A DNA stretch of 39,263 nt from assembly GCA_016840315.1 (NCBI GenBank), contig JAEOSO010000003.1:1-39263 (forward strand), read 5' to 3'. A program made the position numbers and the translations under genes. The number at the start of each line of letters is the position of its first letter. Within the stretch, counting starts at the first letter, position 1. The notes beneath the pieces are model-generated. The model was given only the letters and a program-made list of their open reading frames with translations. It made no database searches and had not been told where the DNA came from. Source of the stretch: Candidatus Borrarchaeota archaeon (GTDB lineage Archaea > Asgardarchaeota > Sifarchaeia > Borrarchaeales > Borrarchaeaceae). This document shows positions 1 to 7,672 of the stretch, one piece after another.

Positions 1-1284
1 GATCGCCTTAAAATCTTCTTTTTTGCCCTTATTATCTACTTATTTTCACTTTCTGTTATTCGGGCCTTTCATTCAGAAGATGAATTTAGTTACTTCTACT
101 TAGTATATTCTATTGTGGAACATAATAGTTACATAATCGATCAAACGGTTGCAGGACATCATTTGACCAACACAGAAAATTTCGTATATTATAATGGAAA
201 TTGGTACTCTAAATACCCTCCCGGGTTACCTCTGCTTTCAATCCCATTTTATCTTATCGGAAGATTTCTGTGGCTGTCATTGGGGTTCGATGGATTCCCA
301 CTTATAGTTATGTGCTCCATTAGTGCGTTTTCTTCAGCATTTTCACTTGTTATAGTTTATGAGTTCTGCACATTTTTCAACTTCAGTGATATTGCCAAAA
401 GATTAACTACTATCACTTATGGATTTGGAACAATTGCGTGGGTGTATGCAAAAACCTTTTTCTCGCACTCTACAGCTACTCTTTTTGTATTATTGAGCCT
501 ATACTTTTTCATATCAATGACGCAGGATGAAAATACGAATTCAATATATATTAAGTCAACACTGTCTGGAATAGCGATAGGGCTTGCTACTCTCATTCGC
601 TATACGAATTTTCTTTTTATATTCCCTTTAGCCTTCTATTTCTTCCTAAAAAAAATACCTTTGAAAAAGACGCGTGCGGCATTTTTTGCTCTCCCACTCC
701 TCTTGTTTATTCTATTTGCTGGCTGGTACAATTTTATATGCTTTGATAGTCCTTTTATTACGGGCTATCATTTGAACCAACTGTATGGGAACGAAACAGA
801 ACGCTTTACAACCCCCATTTACATCGGATTATGGGGTCTTCTTATTTCTCCAAAAAGAGGTCTATTTATCTATTCACCTGTTCTTTTATTTAGCTTTGTC
901 GGTATCAAAAAACTCTACACTGAAGTGAAAGAAGAGACCATTCTCTTTGTAAGTTCTTTTGTGCTTCTTTTGCTATTCTATTCTGCATGGTGGTATTGGC
1001 CTGGTGGTCTTTGTTATGGACCTCGTTTGCTACATGAAGCCATTCCAATGTTTACAATTCCATTAGGAAAATCCATAGACTCTTATAAACATAAGCGGGT
1101 ATTTTGGATCGCCTTTATTCTACTCCTATGTTTCAGCATGTATGCAGAGTTTGCTGCCGTGGCTACTGATTTCATTACTACAGATTATCCAAAGTCTTTT
1201 GATGAAATTGGACTGATTAGTGTATCACGGACTTTATTTAGTGGAGAATTCGATACTGTCCTTAGCCATCTTTTCGGAATCTAA
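1..1284 (+). CDS. GT-C family membrane glycosyltransferase (5' truncated by window edge)
   Basis: The reading frame is open from base 1, so the gene begins outside the window; the track's start at 115 is an internal GTG. The protein is a multipass membrane protein of the GT-C (PMT/ArnT-like) type, which uses polyprenyl-phosphate sugars on the outer face of the membrane. Visible marks are an acidic pair in the first outer loop (HSEDEFSYF), the YPPG motif in SKYPPGLPLL, and about nine hydrophobic segments. It is a close paralogue of the gene at 23633-25000: both have WVYAKTF, ICFD-PFITGY, RGLF-YSPVL and GPR-L motifs at matching positions. It converges on the MBL hydrolase gene with only four bases between the stop codons. 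The sugar and acceptor cannot be read from the sequence. Confidence 0.8.
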   Translation, partial: DRLKIFFFALIIYLFSLSVIRAFHSEDEFSYFYLVYSIVEHNSYIIDQTVAGHHLTNTENFVYYNGNWYSKYPPGLPLLSIPFYLIGRFLWLSLGFDGFPLIVMCSISAFSSAFSLVIVYEFCTFFNFSDIAKRLTTITYGFGTIAWVYAKTFFSHSTATLFVLLSLYFFISMTQDENTNSIYIKSTLSGIAIGLATLIRYTNFLFIFPLAFYFFLKKIPLKKTRAAFFALPLLLFILFAGWYNFICFDSPFITGYHLNQLYGNETERFTTPIYIGLWGLLISPKRGLFIYSPVLLFSFVGIKKLYTEVKEETILFVSSFVLLLLFYSAWWYWPGGLCYGPRLLHEAIPMFTIPLGKSIDSYKHKRVFWIAFILLLCFSMYAEFAAVATDFITTDYPKSFDEIGLISVSRTLFSGEFDTVLSHLFGI

Positions 1285-1288
1285 CTAT

Positions 1289-1978
1289 TTACAAATAGAC
1301 TTTTGCGGTCTCATAAGATTTCTTTATATGGAGTTGACCATTATTTACCACGTCCATATGGCCAGGTGCCAAGATATCAACGTTCATCGAAGATAAGCGT
1401 TTAAGAGAATTTATGAGATCTTGGCTATTACCTCCTGGAGGCAGATCAGTTCTACCAAAACTTCCATTGGCAAAAACAGTATCACCTGAAAATAAGATGC
1501 GTTTTACTTTTTCGTAGAGACAAATACTTCCACAAGTATGTCCAGGCGTGTGAAGTACTTCAAAAACAAATTCATCCCATTCAATAATATCGCCTTCTTT
1601 TAACTTGGAAGTGATTGGCGTTCCTTGCAGTTGAACAGAAAAAACTGCTGCTGCTGTTGCCCTCTTATCTCCTTCTTCGACATAACTTGACTCGTTTTCG
1701 TGAATACAAATATCTGCAGACGTATATTCCACTAATTTATTCAATCCACCGATATGGTCGATATGTGAGTGTGTTAAAACAATCTTTTCAAGGTCTTCTA
1801 CTGGGATGTTGGATTTTTGCATTGCATCAGTTAGATAATTTGCATTTAACCCAGTATCGACAATTAAATGTTTGTCTTGTCCTATCAAATAGACGTTAGA
1901 AGTAAAGCTTTCTGAAACACGGAGCATCTTTATTTTTGGCGTGATTTCGATAAGATCTGTCAATTTAAACACATCCAA
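1289..1978 (-). CDS. MBL-fold metallohydrolase (glyoxalase II-like)
   Basis: A 229-residue metallo-beta-lactamase-fold protein of the hydroxyacylglutathione hydrolase (glyoxalase II)-like group. The metal-binding signature THSHIDHIGG (HxHxDH) lies near residue 70. It is followed by a second histidine in HTPGHTCGS, the bridging aspartate in FSGDTVF and the final histidine in APGHMDVV, so all usual metal ligands are present. The predicted start is TTG at 1978; no clear Shine-Dalgarno sequence is seen, and the nearest internal ATG would remove conserved N-terminal strands. The substrate is unknown; family members cleave thioesters, lactones or act on persulfides. Cytoplasmic, with no signal peptide. 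Confidence 0.85.
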   Translation of the reverse strand: MDVFKLTDLIEITPKIKMLRVSESFTSNVYLIGQDKHLIVDTGLNANYLTDAMQKSNIPVEDLEKIVLTHSHIDHIGGLNKLVEYTSADICIHENESSYVEEGDKRATAAAVFSVQLQGTPITSKLKEGDIIEWDEFVFEVLHTPGHTCGSICLYEKVKRILFSGDTVFANGSFGRTDLPPGGNSQDLINSLKRLSSMNVDILAPGHMDVVNNGQLHIKKSYETAKVYL

Positions 1979-2038
1979 GTTTAAATTGTAGGTATTTGGA
2001 ATCTAATTCCTTTAAAAAAGTAATGAGAAAAGAGTCTC

Positions 2039-4081
2039 TTATCTTCTAAATATTTCAATACATGTAAGACTCATTTTTTCGTACTCTTTGCTATTGACCA
2101 GTTTTTGTTCGAACAGCTGCTTTAATCCATCATAGATCATTGTCTCGATCTCTTTAACCTTTAAAAAATTGTTTTCATTACAAACTGTGTCGAAAATTCT
2201 TCTGAGTTCTTTACGTTCCTTCAATGCTGTTTCTAGACGCTGTTTAACATTATCGAAAAAGAGCGGATCAATACTGACTGATACTTTTTTGCTCAGAGAT
2301 TTATATTTCGAATGGAGGTAACAGGGTGGAATCACAAAAAATCTCGTTCCTTCCTCATCTTCTTTGTTGACGAATTTTGTGACATAACACGGCAAATAAG
2401 AAATAACAGCGTGCTTTGTAAGAGCGGCAGGAATAGACCCTGAAGGAACGATGAGTTTATTGAGATCTTCCAGTTCTTCATTTATTCCTTTTTTCAAGAT
2501 CCTAATCATTTCTAAGAGATTATCTCGCTTGGATTCTAACATTCCACTTGAAACGGATATTGAAGCAAGTTTTTCTTCAAATTCTTTTTTTAGAAGAATA
2601 ATACGTTCATTTTGCTCTGATACTAAGTTGTTGTATTTCGCGAGAACTTCTTTAATTTCTTTATGAAGAGAATATTGAAGATCATCAAATTTCATCTCAA
2701 TCTTGTTAAGTGTATCTTCCGTATCATGGAATGCTGCTTCAATACTATTTAGTAAAAGTCTCTTTTTTCGTATATTTTCTCTAAACTCTGCTTCAAATTC
2801 TTCGTGTGCCTTTGAAGGCGTAAACTGCAAGATTTGTCCAGAGAATTTTATAAGTGATTTTGTGATTTCGTCTAATATCCTTGCTTCTTTTTGAAAATTG
2901 TTATTAAATTCTTCAATTTTGCGGTGTGTATCATTTTTTTTGCTCTCAATTTCCTTTTCTCGCTGCTTTACAAATTTTTCAATTGTCTTTTGCACTTCTT
3001 CTTTTAGAATTCCATGTTTATTCGAAAAATCCTCTTCAATTTCTTTTACTTTACTCTCAAGTTCTCTCTTCCAATCATTCGTATTAGTTATGATAATATT
3101 TGCAAGTTGTTCTAGGCTCTGTGTGGCTAATTGGTTTAATTGAAAATGTTCTTCAAGTTTGGATCCATGTATAACTGCTTTATCCTTCGACAAAACAGAA
3201 CGAAGAGGTTCACTGTATATTTTGGAAGGTTCATAATACTGTACAGTTGGCAATATATTTAACATTGCTTCTAAAAAGTCAGGTTCAATTAGTGCATCAA
3301 TTTTAAATTCTTTTTTAGACATTTGATCGAGCAAAACTTCACATTTGTCGAGAGCATAAAGAGAATTAGATGCAGATGTTTTTAAAATATCTTCGAAAGA
3401 TATGAGATTGATCGGAGTTGTAATGGCCTTTTTTTGTGAGGGTATTGCAAATCCATCAACTATTACAGATCCTTGATTAGTTTTTATTATCCAAAAAGGC
3501 CATAAAACTTTAGCTAAATATTCGAATGATTCAATAGGTTTCTTACGTAATCTTCCTCCTCCCTTTTCTCTCACGTCCTCAAATATAGCGAACATAAGGG
3601 CAATTTCTTTTTGAAAATTGGCAATTTCTTCGCCATTCTTATCTACAAGGAAAGGAATAGCTATTATATGTTCCATAATTTGTTCTTGAATCGCTTGAAC
3701 GATATTATCAACCTCAGTTTCGAACTCCTTAAAGACACTTACCTCTCCATTCCAATTTTTTAGAAAAGAAGCCCCATATTTCTCCACAAAACTCGTTTTA
3801 ATCTCTTCTAAAACTGTTTTGAACGTACCAAGCTGTTTTTCATCATCTCGATCTATGCTCATCGAAAAAATAAGATCATACATTGGCTCATAAGAATAAA
3901 GAAACTTAAGATTTTCCATGTCCATAATCTCTACAGATTTTTCACCTAACTCTGAAACAAAGGTGAAAATAGCTGATGTAAAGCTACTTAATAGATCATC
4001 GTCTAAGTTAAAAGATCGTTGAGTCCAACTGAAGATGTTTTGACCAGAGCTTTTTAAGATAAGAACATTATGAATTGGCAT
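2039..4081 (-). CDS. Longin/roadblock-like N-terminal domain fused to long coiled coil; function unknown
   Basis: A 680-residue protein I cannot assign to a named family. Residues 1-110 look like a longin/profilin-type sensor domain: a start such as NVLILKSSGQNIFS, then a helix (DDDLLSSFTSAIFTFVSEL), more strands and a final helix ending in FVEKYGASFL. This resembles the small domains on adaptor/coatomer subunits and GTPase regulators. Residues 140-300 form a mixed domain with a WPFWIIKT strand. Residues about 335-405 and 425-545 are strongly charged heptad-like coiled coil. A C-terminal globular part (550-680) contains FFVIPPCY. There is no transmembrane segment or signal peptide. A TATA-like box 29 bases upstream suggests a near-leaderless mRNA. 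A cytoskeletal, trafficking-like or SMC-like role is possible; none is shown. Confidence 0.65.
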   Translation of the reverse strand: MPIHNVLILKSSGQNIFSWTQRSFNLDDDLLSSFTSAIFTFVSELGEKSVEIMDMENLKFLYSYEPMYDLIFSMSIDRDDEKQLGTFKTVLEEIKTSFVEKYGASFLKNWNGEVSVFKEFETEVDNIVQAIQEQIMEHIIAIPFLVDKNGEEIANFQKEIALMFAIFEDVREKGGGRLRKKPIESFEYLAKVLWPFWIIKTNQGSVIVDGFAIPSQKKAITTPINLISFEDILKTSASNSLYALDKCEVLLDQMSKKEFKIDALIEPDFLEAMLNILPTVQYYEPSKIYSEPLRSVLSKDKAVIHGSKLEEHFQLNQLATQSLEQLANIIITNTNDWKRELESKVKEIEEDFSNKHGILKEEVQKTIEKFVKQREKEIESKKNDTHRKIEEFNNNFQKEARILDEITKSLIKFSGQILQFTPSKAHEEFEAEFRENIRKKRLLLNSIEAAFHDTEDTLNKIEMKFDDLQYSLHKEIKEVLAKYNNLVSEQNERIILLKKEFEEKLASISVSSGMLESKRDNLLEMIRILKKGINEELEDLNKLIVPSGSIPAALTKHAVISYLPCYVTKFVNKEDEEGTRFFVIPPCYLHSKYKSLSKKVSVSIDPLFFDNVKQRLETALKERKELRRIFDTVCNENNFLKVKEIETMIYDGLKQLFEQKLVNSKEYEKMSLTCIEIFRR

Positions 4082-4105
4082 CGCGATGAAATCCTCAGAG
4101 CGCAG

Positions 4106-4113
4106 TTATTATA
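4106..4113 (-). promoter_or_regulatory. TATA-like box of the longin/coiled-coil gene
   Basis: On the minus strand the sequence TATAATAA is centred about 29 bases before the ATG at 4081. With the usual archaeal TATA-to-start spacing, transcription would begin only a few bases before the start codon. Inferred from spacing and composition only. Confidence 0.45.
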
Positions 4114-4282
4114 ACGCGGATGGTTTATGGTGCTAAAGAATTGCGATAGGCATTCTTTTGATTGTTGACAAATAGATGTGATAAATAATTGCAATATTCC
4201 ATCATAATAGTCTTTTAAAAACCTTCTAGTAAGTATCTACGCATAATGCTGGGTACCTTTGTCTTCCGTAGTGGAAGGGAAA

Positions 4283-4404
4283 TGGTAGCCCGGCCCAGAT
4301 TCGAACTGGGGTCCAAGGATCCAGAGTCCTTGATCTCCAAGATTCAGTGAAGCATCCTCTAAAGTACTCCCACCAAATCCGCTTGGCCACTACACTACCG
4401 GGCT
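4283..4404 (-). tRNA. tRNA-Gln (CTG anticodon) with a non-canonical 46-nt intron in the D arm
   Basis: Reading the minus strand, the acceptor stem AGCCCGG pairs with CCGGGCT, followed by discriminator A (4286) and an encoded CCA (4285-4283). The T arm is CCCAG-TTCGAAT-CTGGG. The anticodon stem AAGGA/TCCTT encloses the loop CTCTGGA, giving anticodon CTG, hence glutamine (codon CAG). Exon 1 is 4404-4381 (24 nt) and exon 2 is 4334-4286 (49 nt), giving a 73-nt mature tRNA. The intron (4380-4335) lies in the 3' side of the D stem, not after position 37. The spliced D arm GTGT...GCAT matches the usual Gln pattern. A bulge-helix-bulge signal supports the junctions (see the intron entry). Confidence 0.93.
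4335..4380 (-). other. tRNA-Gln intron with bulge-helix-bulge splice motif
   Basis: The exon-intron borders fold as an archaeal BHB. The central 4-bp helix is CCAA (exon 1) with TTGG (intron). The two 3-nt bulges are GCG (5' site) and AGA (3' site). The inner helix is GATTTGGTG with CACTGAATC (9 bp, two wobbles), and a short outer exon helix is TGG/TCA. Cutting at GC|G and AG|A restores a normal D stem. The splicing enzyme would be the tRNA endonuclease, which is not encoded in this window. Confidence 0.85.
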
Positions 4405-4461
4405 ATGTTATGAAACTCGTTCTTACTTAATGAAACGGCCAATTTAACATTAACGGTGTTA

Positions 4462-4899
4462 TTAGGAAATGGTGTCTTTTATCGCTCTTTGCAATAAATA
4501 ACGACTATGAGTGAAGGCGCCGGTTAATGCCGATAATATGGCTGCAGCAGATATTAACATAAAAGCGATGAAATCCACTGTACCATTCACTAAAACCACA
4601 TTGAAGTTAATTGCAAGGGAAAAAATTGCTAAAAAAATTCCGGTAACCAACCCTCCATGAAGCGGCAAGATTCGCGGGATTTCTTGGATGAACATCCCAG
4701 AAAAGAACCCGGCAAAGAAGATTCCTACGAATAATAGAATATATGAAATAAGTGTACTCGGATCTGAAACATAAGTTCTAAAGCTCATAAAAAATATGAA
4801 AATTATACTCGATGTAGCAGAAGAAATAACGCCGCCTGCAATGAGTTTTTCAATAGAAGGTGTCTCTCTAGTCTGTTGAATCAATTTGCTTCCTCTCAA
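4462..4899 (-). CDS. Small four-helix membrane protein, unknown function
   Basis: A 145-residue hydrophobic protein with about four transmembrane segments, starting near residues 20, 50, 80 and 108. A glycine-rich helix GIFFAGFFSGMFI and the loop LPLHGGLVTG are typical of small archaeal DUF-type membrane proteins with two similar hairpins. The start is TTG at 4899; no ATG lies near the N-terminus. It sits between tRNA-Gln and the threonine aldolase gene, all on the minus strand. No catalytic motif is visible and I do not recognise the family with certainty. Confidence 0.6.
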   Translation of the reverse strand: MRGSKLIQQTRETPSIEKLIAGGVISSATSSIIFIFFMSFRTYVSDPSTLISYILLFVGIFFAGFFSGMFIQEIPRILPLHGGLVTGIFLAIFSLAINFNVVLVNGTVDFIAFMLISAAAILSALTGAFTHSRYLLQRAIKDTIS

Positions 4900-4920
4900 T
4901 AAATTTATAGAAGTTCACAG

Positions 4921-4966
4921 CCCCCGCCTCTGGAAGTCCCTATCCTTTTGAGTGGGGTAGTTGACA
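4921..4966 (-). repeat. Copy 1 of a 34-bp element behind a stop codon (IS200/IS605-like end relic?)
   Basis: Directly after the threonine aldolase stop, the minus strand reads AACTACCCCACTC, then GGACTTCC, then a GC-rich tail. It aligns with 23598-23631 across about 34 positions. The pattern ACTACCCC...GGACTTCC resembles, from memory, the hairpin end found downstream of tnpB in archaeal IS200/IS605-type elements. No transposase gene is next to it. It could also serve as a 3'-UTR or terminator structure. Confidence 0.4.
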
Positions 4967-4967
4967 G

Positions 4968-5996
4968 TCACTGAAATATTTCAGGTATTGTTGCTACGAT
5001 AGTGTCGATATCTTCTTTAGAAATACCGAAGTAAGTGACCATTCTTAGTAAATACTTTCCCATTGAAGCCATCTTTATTCCTTTATCTTCAAATCGATCT
5101 TGGATCTCTTGGGCAGTCCATGGTGTTTCAGAAAGGTCAATAACAATAAGGTTAGTTTCTACAGGTTTTATTTTGATATTAGGTACTTTTGCTTTAAGTT
5201 CATCTGTAATTAACTTTGCATGCAAGTGATCCTCCGCTAATCGATCAATCATGTTATTGAGAGCGTATATCCCTGGTGCTGCGATAATACCTGCTTGCCT
5301 CATACTTCCTCCTACTATCTTACGGTTTTTACGTGCTCGATGAATGAATTCTTCTGTCCCTACAATTACTGAACCTACGGGGCATCCTAATCCTTTACTC
5401 AAGCACATTTGCACACTATCAGCATTCTCGACTAAACTAGAAGCAGGAGTTCCTGAGGCTATCGCGGCATTAAAAATTCTCGCACCGTCAATATGAACTG
5501 CTACATTGTTTTCATGTGCAATTTTAGCAAGAGTGTCTATATTTTCCTTAGGGATTACGGCTCCTCCTCCTGTGTTATGCGTGTTCTCTATACACAATAA
5601 TTTAGGTTGTACACAATGCTCATTATAAGGCCGGGTAAGAATTTCTTCTACATCTTTTGGATCCATTACGCCGTTGTTACCTTTAACAAGAAAAGGATAT
5701 GCACCAACAACAGAAGTAAATCCACCCGCCTCAAATAAGTAGGTATGGCATTCTGCTTCAAGGACGATACCGTCACCACGATTAAGGTGCGTCATAATTG
5801 AAACCAAATTGCCTTGAGTTCCACTTGTAACTAATAATCCTGCCTCTTTTCCGAGTTTCTTCGCTGCTAGCGCTTCTAATTCAATAACTGTTGGATCCTC
5901 GCGCCAAACATCATCTCCTAATTTAGCTGTTAGAATTACTTCTAGCATTTCGGGCGATGGCAAAGTAAAGGTATCAGAACGTAAATCTATTACCAT
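4968..5996 (-). CDS. ltaE: Low-specificity L-threonine aldolase (PLP-dependent)
   Basis: A 342-residue fold-type I PLP enzyme that cleaves L-threonine or allo-threonine to glycine and acetaldehyde. The N-terminus IDLRSDTFTLPSPEM and the segment GDDVWREDPTV are family hallmarks. The cofactor-binding aspartate is in VHIDGARIFNAA, and the Schiff-base lysine in CLSKGLGCPVGS, near residue 200. The length is typical. ATG start at 5996. It lies 40 bases downstream of the Sua5/YrdC gene on the same strand, and the two probably share a transcript; both touch threonine, though co-function is only inferred. Confidence 0.93.
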   Translation of the reverse strand: MVIDLRSDTFTLPSPEMLEVILTAKLGDDVWREDPTVIELEALAAKKLGKEAGLLVTSGTQGNLVSIMTHLNRGDGIVLEAECHTYLFEAGGFTSVVGAYPFLVKGNNGVMDPKDVEEILTRPYNEHCVQPKLLCIENTHNTGGGAVIPKENIDTLAKIAHENNVAVHIDGARIFNAAIASGTPASSLVENADSVQMCLSKGLGCPVGSVIVGTEEFIHRARKNRKIVGGSMRQAGIIAAPGIYALNNMIDRLAEDHLHAKLITDELKAKVPNIKIKPVETNLIVIDLSETPWTAQEIQDRFEDKGIKMASMGKYLLRMVTYFGISKEDIDTIVATIPEIFQ

Positions 5997-6036
5997 TTTT
6001 GTTTCATCTCAGTGTCTTTTCTTAATATCATTAATC

Positions 6037-6627
6037 CTATCTAAGTGCTTCGAATATCTTATTAGTTGGAATAGGTCCTTCCCTGCAAACCTCAGGTGGA
6101 TCAAGAGTCAAATCAAGGATCGTAGAAGGAAGTCTTTTTGGAAGAATTCCTATATCTAGATATAAATCTACCTTATTTCCTAATTGATCAAGAGCATCTT
6201 TTACCGAATATGTGTCTGGCCTACCGGATACATTTGCACTAGTTGCAGTGATTGGAACACCTGCACGTTCTACTAAAGCAAGCGCAATAAGATTGTCCGG
6301 CATTCGTATACCAATTGTTTCTTTTCCTCCACTCAATAGATCTGAGACTGTATCTTTTTTTCTTAAAATAAGAGTCAAAGGGCCGGGTAGAAAATGATTT
6401 GCTAAATTTAAGGCAGATTCTGACACGTAAGCATAGTTTTCAGCCATTTGTAAACTTGACACGACAATATGGATTGGTTTATGAAGTGGTCTCTGTTTAA
6501 GTTGGAAGATTCTCGTGACAGCACGAACGTCAGTTACATCCGCTCCTAAGCCGTATGAAGTATCGGTAGGGAATACTACCAGTTTTCCTCGTCGTATGAA
6601 ATCCGTTGCAATTTGAAGTTTACTCAA
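6037..6627 (-). CDS. Threonylcarbamoyl-AMP synthase (Sua5/YrdC family)
   Basis: A 196-residue YrdC-domain protein that makes threonylcarbamoyl-adenylate from threonine, bicarbonate and ATP, the first step of t6A37 modification of ANN-decoding tRNAs. The family signature is FPTDTSYGLGADV near residue 20, followed by KQRPLHKPIH, a PGPLTLIL motif and TSANVSGRPD. The length matches the short YrdC form, without the C-terminal Sua5 domain of the long archaeal version. The start is TTG at 6627; a weak TACTAAAAC element about 24 bases upstream hints at a leaderless mRNA. Confidence 0.9.
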   Translation of the reverse strand: MSKLQIATDFIRRGKLVVFPTDTSYGLGADVTDVRAVTRIFQLKQRPLHKPIHIVVSSLQMAENYAYVSESALNLANHFLPGPLTLILRKKDTVSDLLSGGKETIGIRMPDNLIALALVERAGVPITATSANVSGRPDTYSVKDALDQLGNKVDLYLDIGILPKRLPSTILDLTLDPPEVCREGPIPTNKIFEALR

Positions 6628-6778
6628 TTCAATTGCAGTTTCACTTAGTTTTAGTATTATTGGGGATTGTGCAGAGATAGACCTCCCTCCTAAAATGCAG
6701 GGCTCAGTATGATTTATCCGACACTAGCATTTTTTCTAATTTATAACCATCTATAGAAAAACTGCCATATTATCGAAA

Positions 6779-6786
6779 TTTTTAAG
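6779..6786 (+). promoter_or_regulatory. TATA-like box upstream of the Pro-rich protein gene
   Basis: TTTTTAAG is centred about 35 bases before the ATG at 6818, predicting a leader of roughly ten bases. The region 6628-6817 separates two divergent genes and holds nothing else I can identify. Confidence 0.4.
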
Positions 6787-6817
6787 TGATGCCTGAAATG
6801 AGTACATTTGATAAAAG

Positions 6818-7633
6818 ATGCCTCCTAAAACTTTATGTGCGCATTTTTCCGCTTCACAGGAAAATGTCTTTTTTTGTCTCTTAAAACATGCAGTTATTCC
6901 AAGTGAATATGCAGAACGGGTGTGCAAAGGGGGCGAACCCCTTACAGAGGCATGCATCAAAGCATACGAAATTGATAAAGTAAAAAAGGCTATCGATGAG
7001 AGAGTTACTATCGATAAACTGATTACTGTAGAAAACATGAACACAGAAGTCCAAAAAATTGAAGATATTTCTTCAGCTTCAGATGACAAAGAGTTGGACT
7101 TTCTTGAAGAATTATTACTAAAGGTTCCAGATGCAAAAGCGAATCTTAAAAAGATGACGAAACCATCTCCACCACTGTCACCAACATCACCGCCACCAAG
7201 ACCAAAATTATCTCCGCCGCCGCCACCGGAAACAACGATAATAAAAACCAAGAATTATTCTGAAAAAGCTGAAGACTATGAGTCAATGGCCCAAAAAATG
7301 CGTGATTCGGAACTCTATTCAGAGGCTGCAATCGATATTTGCTGTGCAAGTTTGGCGTGGATGCTTGCGAATGACATTCCCCAAGCTATTCGTTCACTAA
7401 AAGTTTTTGTAGACACACTTGACATTTCTATTAAAGAACAAGTTACTGAGCATCCCGCGTTTCTCTTAGCCAGAGCATTGATATCTGCAACTTATCATAA
7501 AGACCATGGAAAGTTCTATGAAGCTGAAGTATACACGCGCGATCTCTACTCAAAACTGCAATACGGTGAGGATAGAATATTCATTGCTGAAGCAATGAAA
7601 AAAATTGAAGAGATGTTAAAAAATCAATGGTAA
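6818..7633 (+). CDS. Hypothetical protein: Cys-containing N-terminus, proline-rich linker, TPR-like helical C-terminus
   Basis: A 271-residue protein without a recognised family. The N-terminal 50 residues contain C7, H9, C20, H24, C36 and C46, which could bind metal. Residues 55-105 are acidic and helical. A proline-rich linker (PSPPLSPTSPPPRPKLSPPPPPE, shown in part as PPLSPTSPPPRPK) spans about 108-130. Residues 140-271 are helical, with paired-helix features resembling TPR repeats (YESMAQKMRDSELYSEAAID). The architecture suggests a protein-protein adaptor. It has no signal peptide or membrane segment. It stands alone, divergent from Sua5/YrdC. The large glycine-rich ORF on the other strand is its antisense shadow. 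Confidence 0.7.
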   Translation: MPPKTLCAHFSASQENVFFCLLKHAVIPSEYAERVCKGGEPLTEACIKAYEIDKVKKAIDERVTIDKLITVENMNTEVQKIEDISSASDDKELDFLEELLLKVPDAKANLKKMTKPSPPLSPTSPPPRPKLSPPPPPETTIIKTKNYSEKAEDYESMAQKMRDSELYSEAAIDICCASLAWMLANDIPQAIRSLKVFVDTLDISIKEQVTEHPAFLLARALISATYHKDHGKFYEAEVYTRDLYSKLQYGEDRIFIAEAMKKIEEMLKNQW

Positions 7634-7672
7634 GTAGAAACTGATTTGCTTTCAATCTTAAGTCTCTATATT

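Noticed and set aside
4262-4282. CTTCC/GGAAG mini-hairpin just downstream of tRNA-Gln
   Set aside because: Only five base pairs and no T-tract of note; too weak to call a terminator.
6751-7251. Glycine-rich 166-aa ORF on the minus strand
   Set aside because: It is the antisense shadow of the proline-rich linker in the gene at 6818-7633 (CCN codons read as GGN); no ribosome-binding site or family features.
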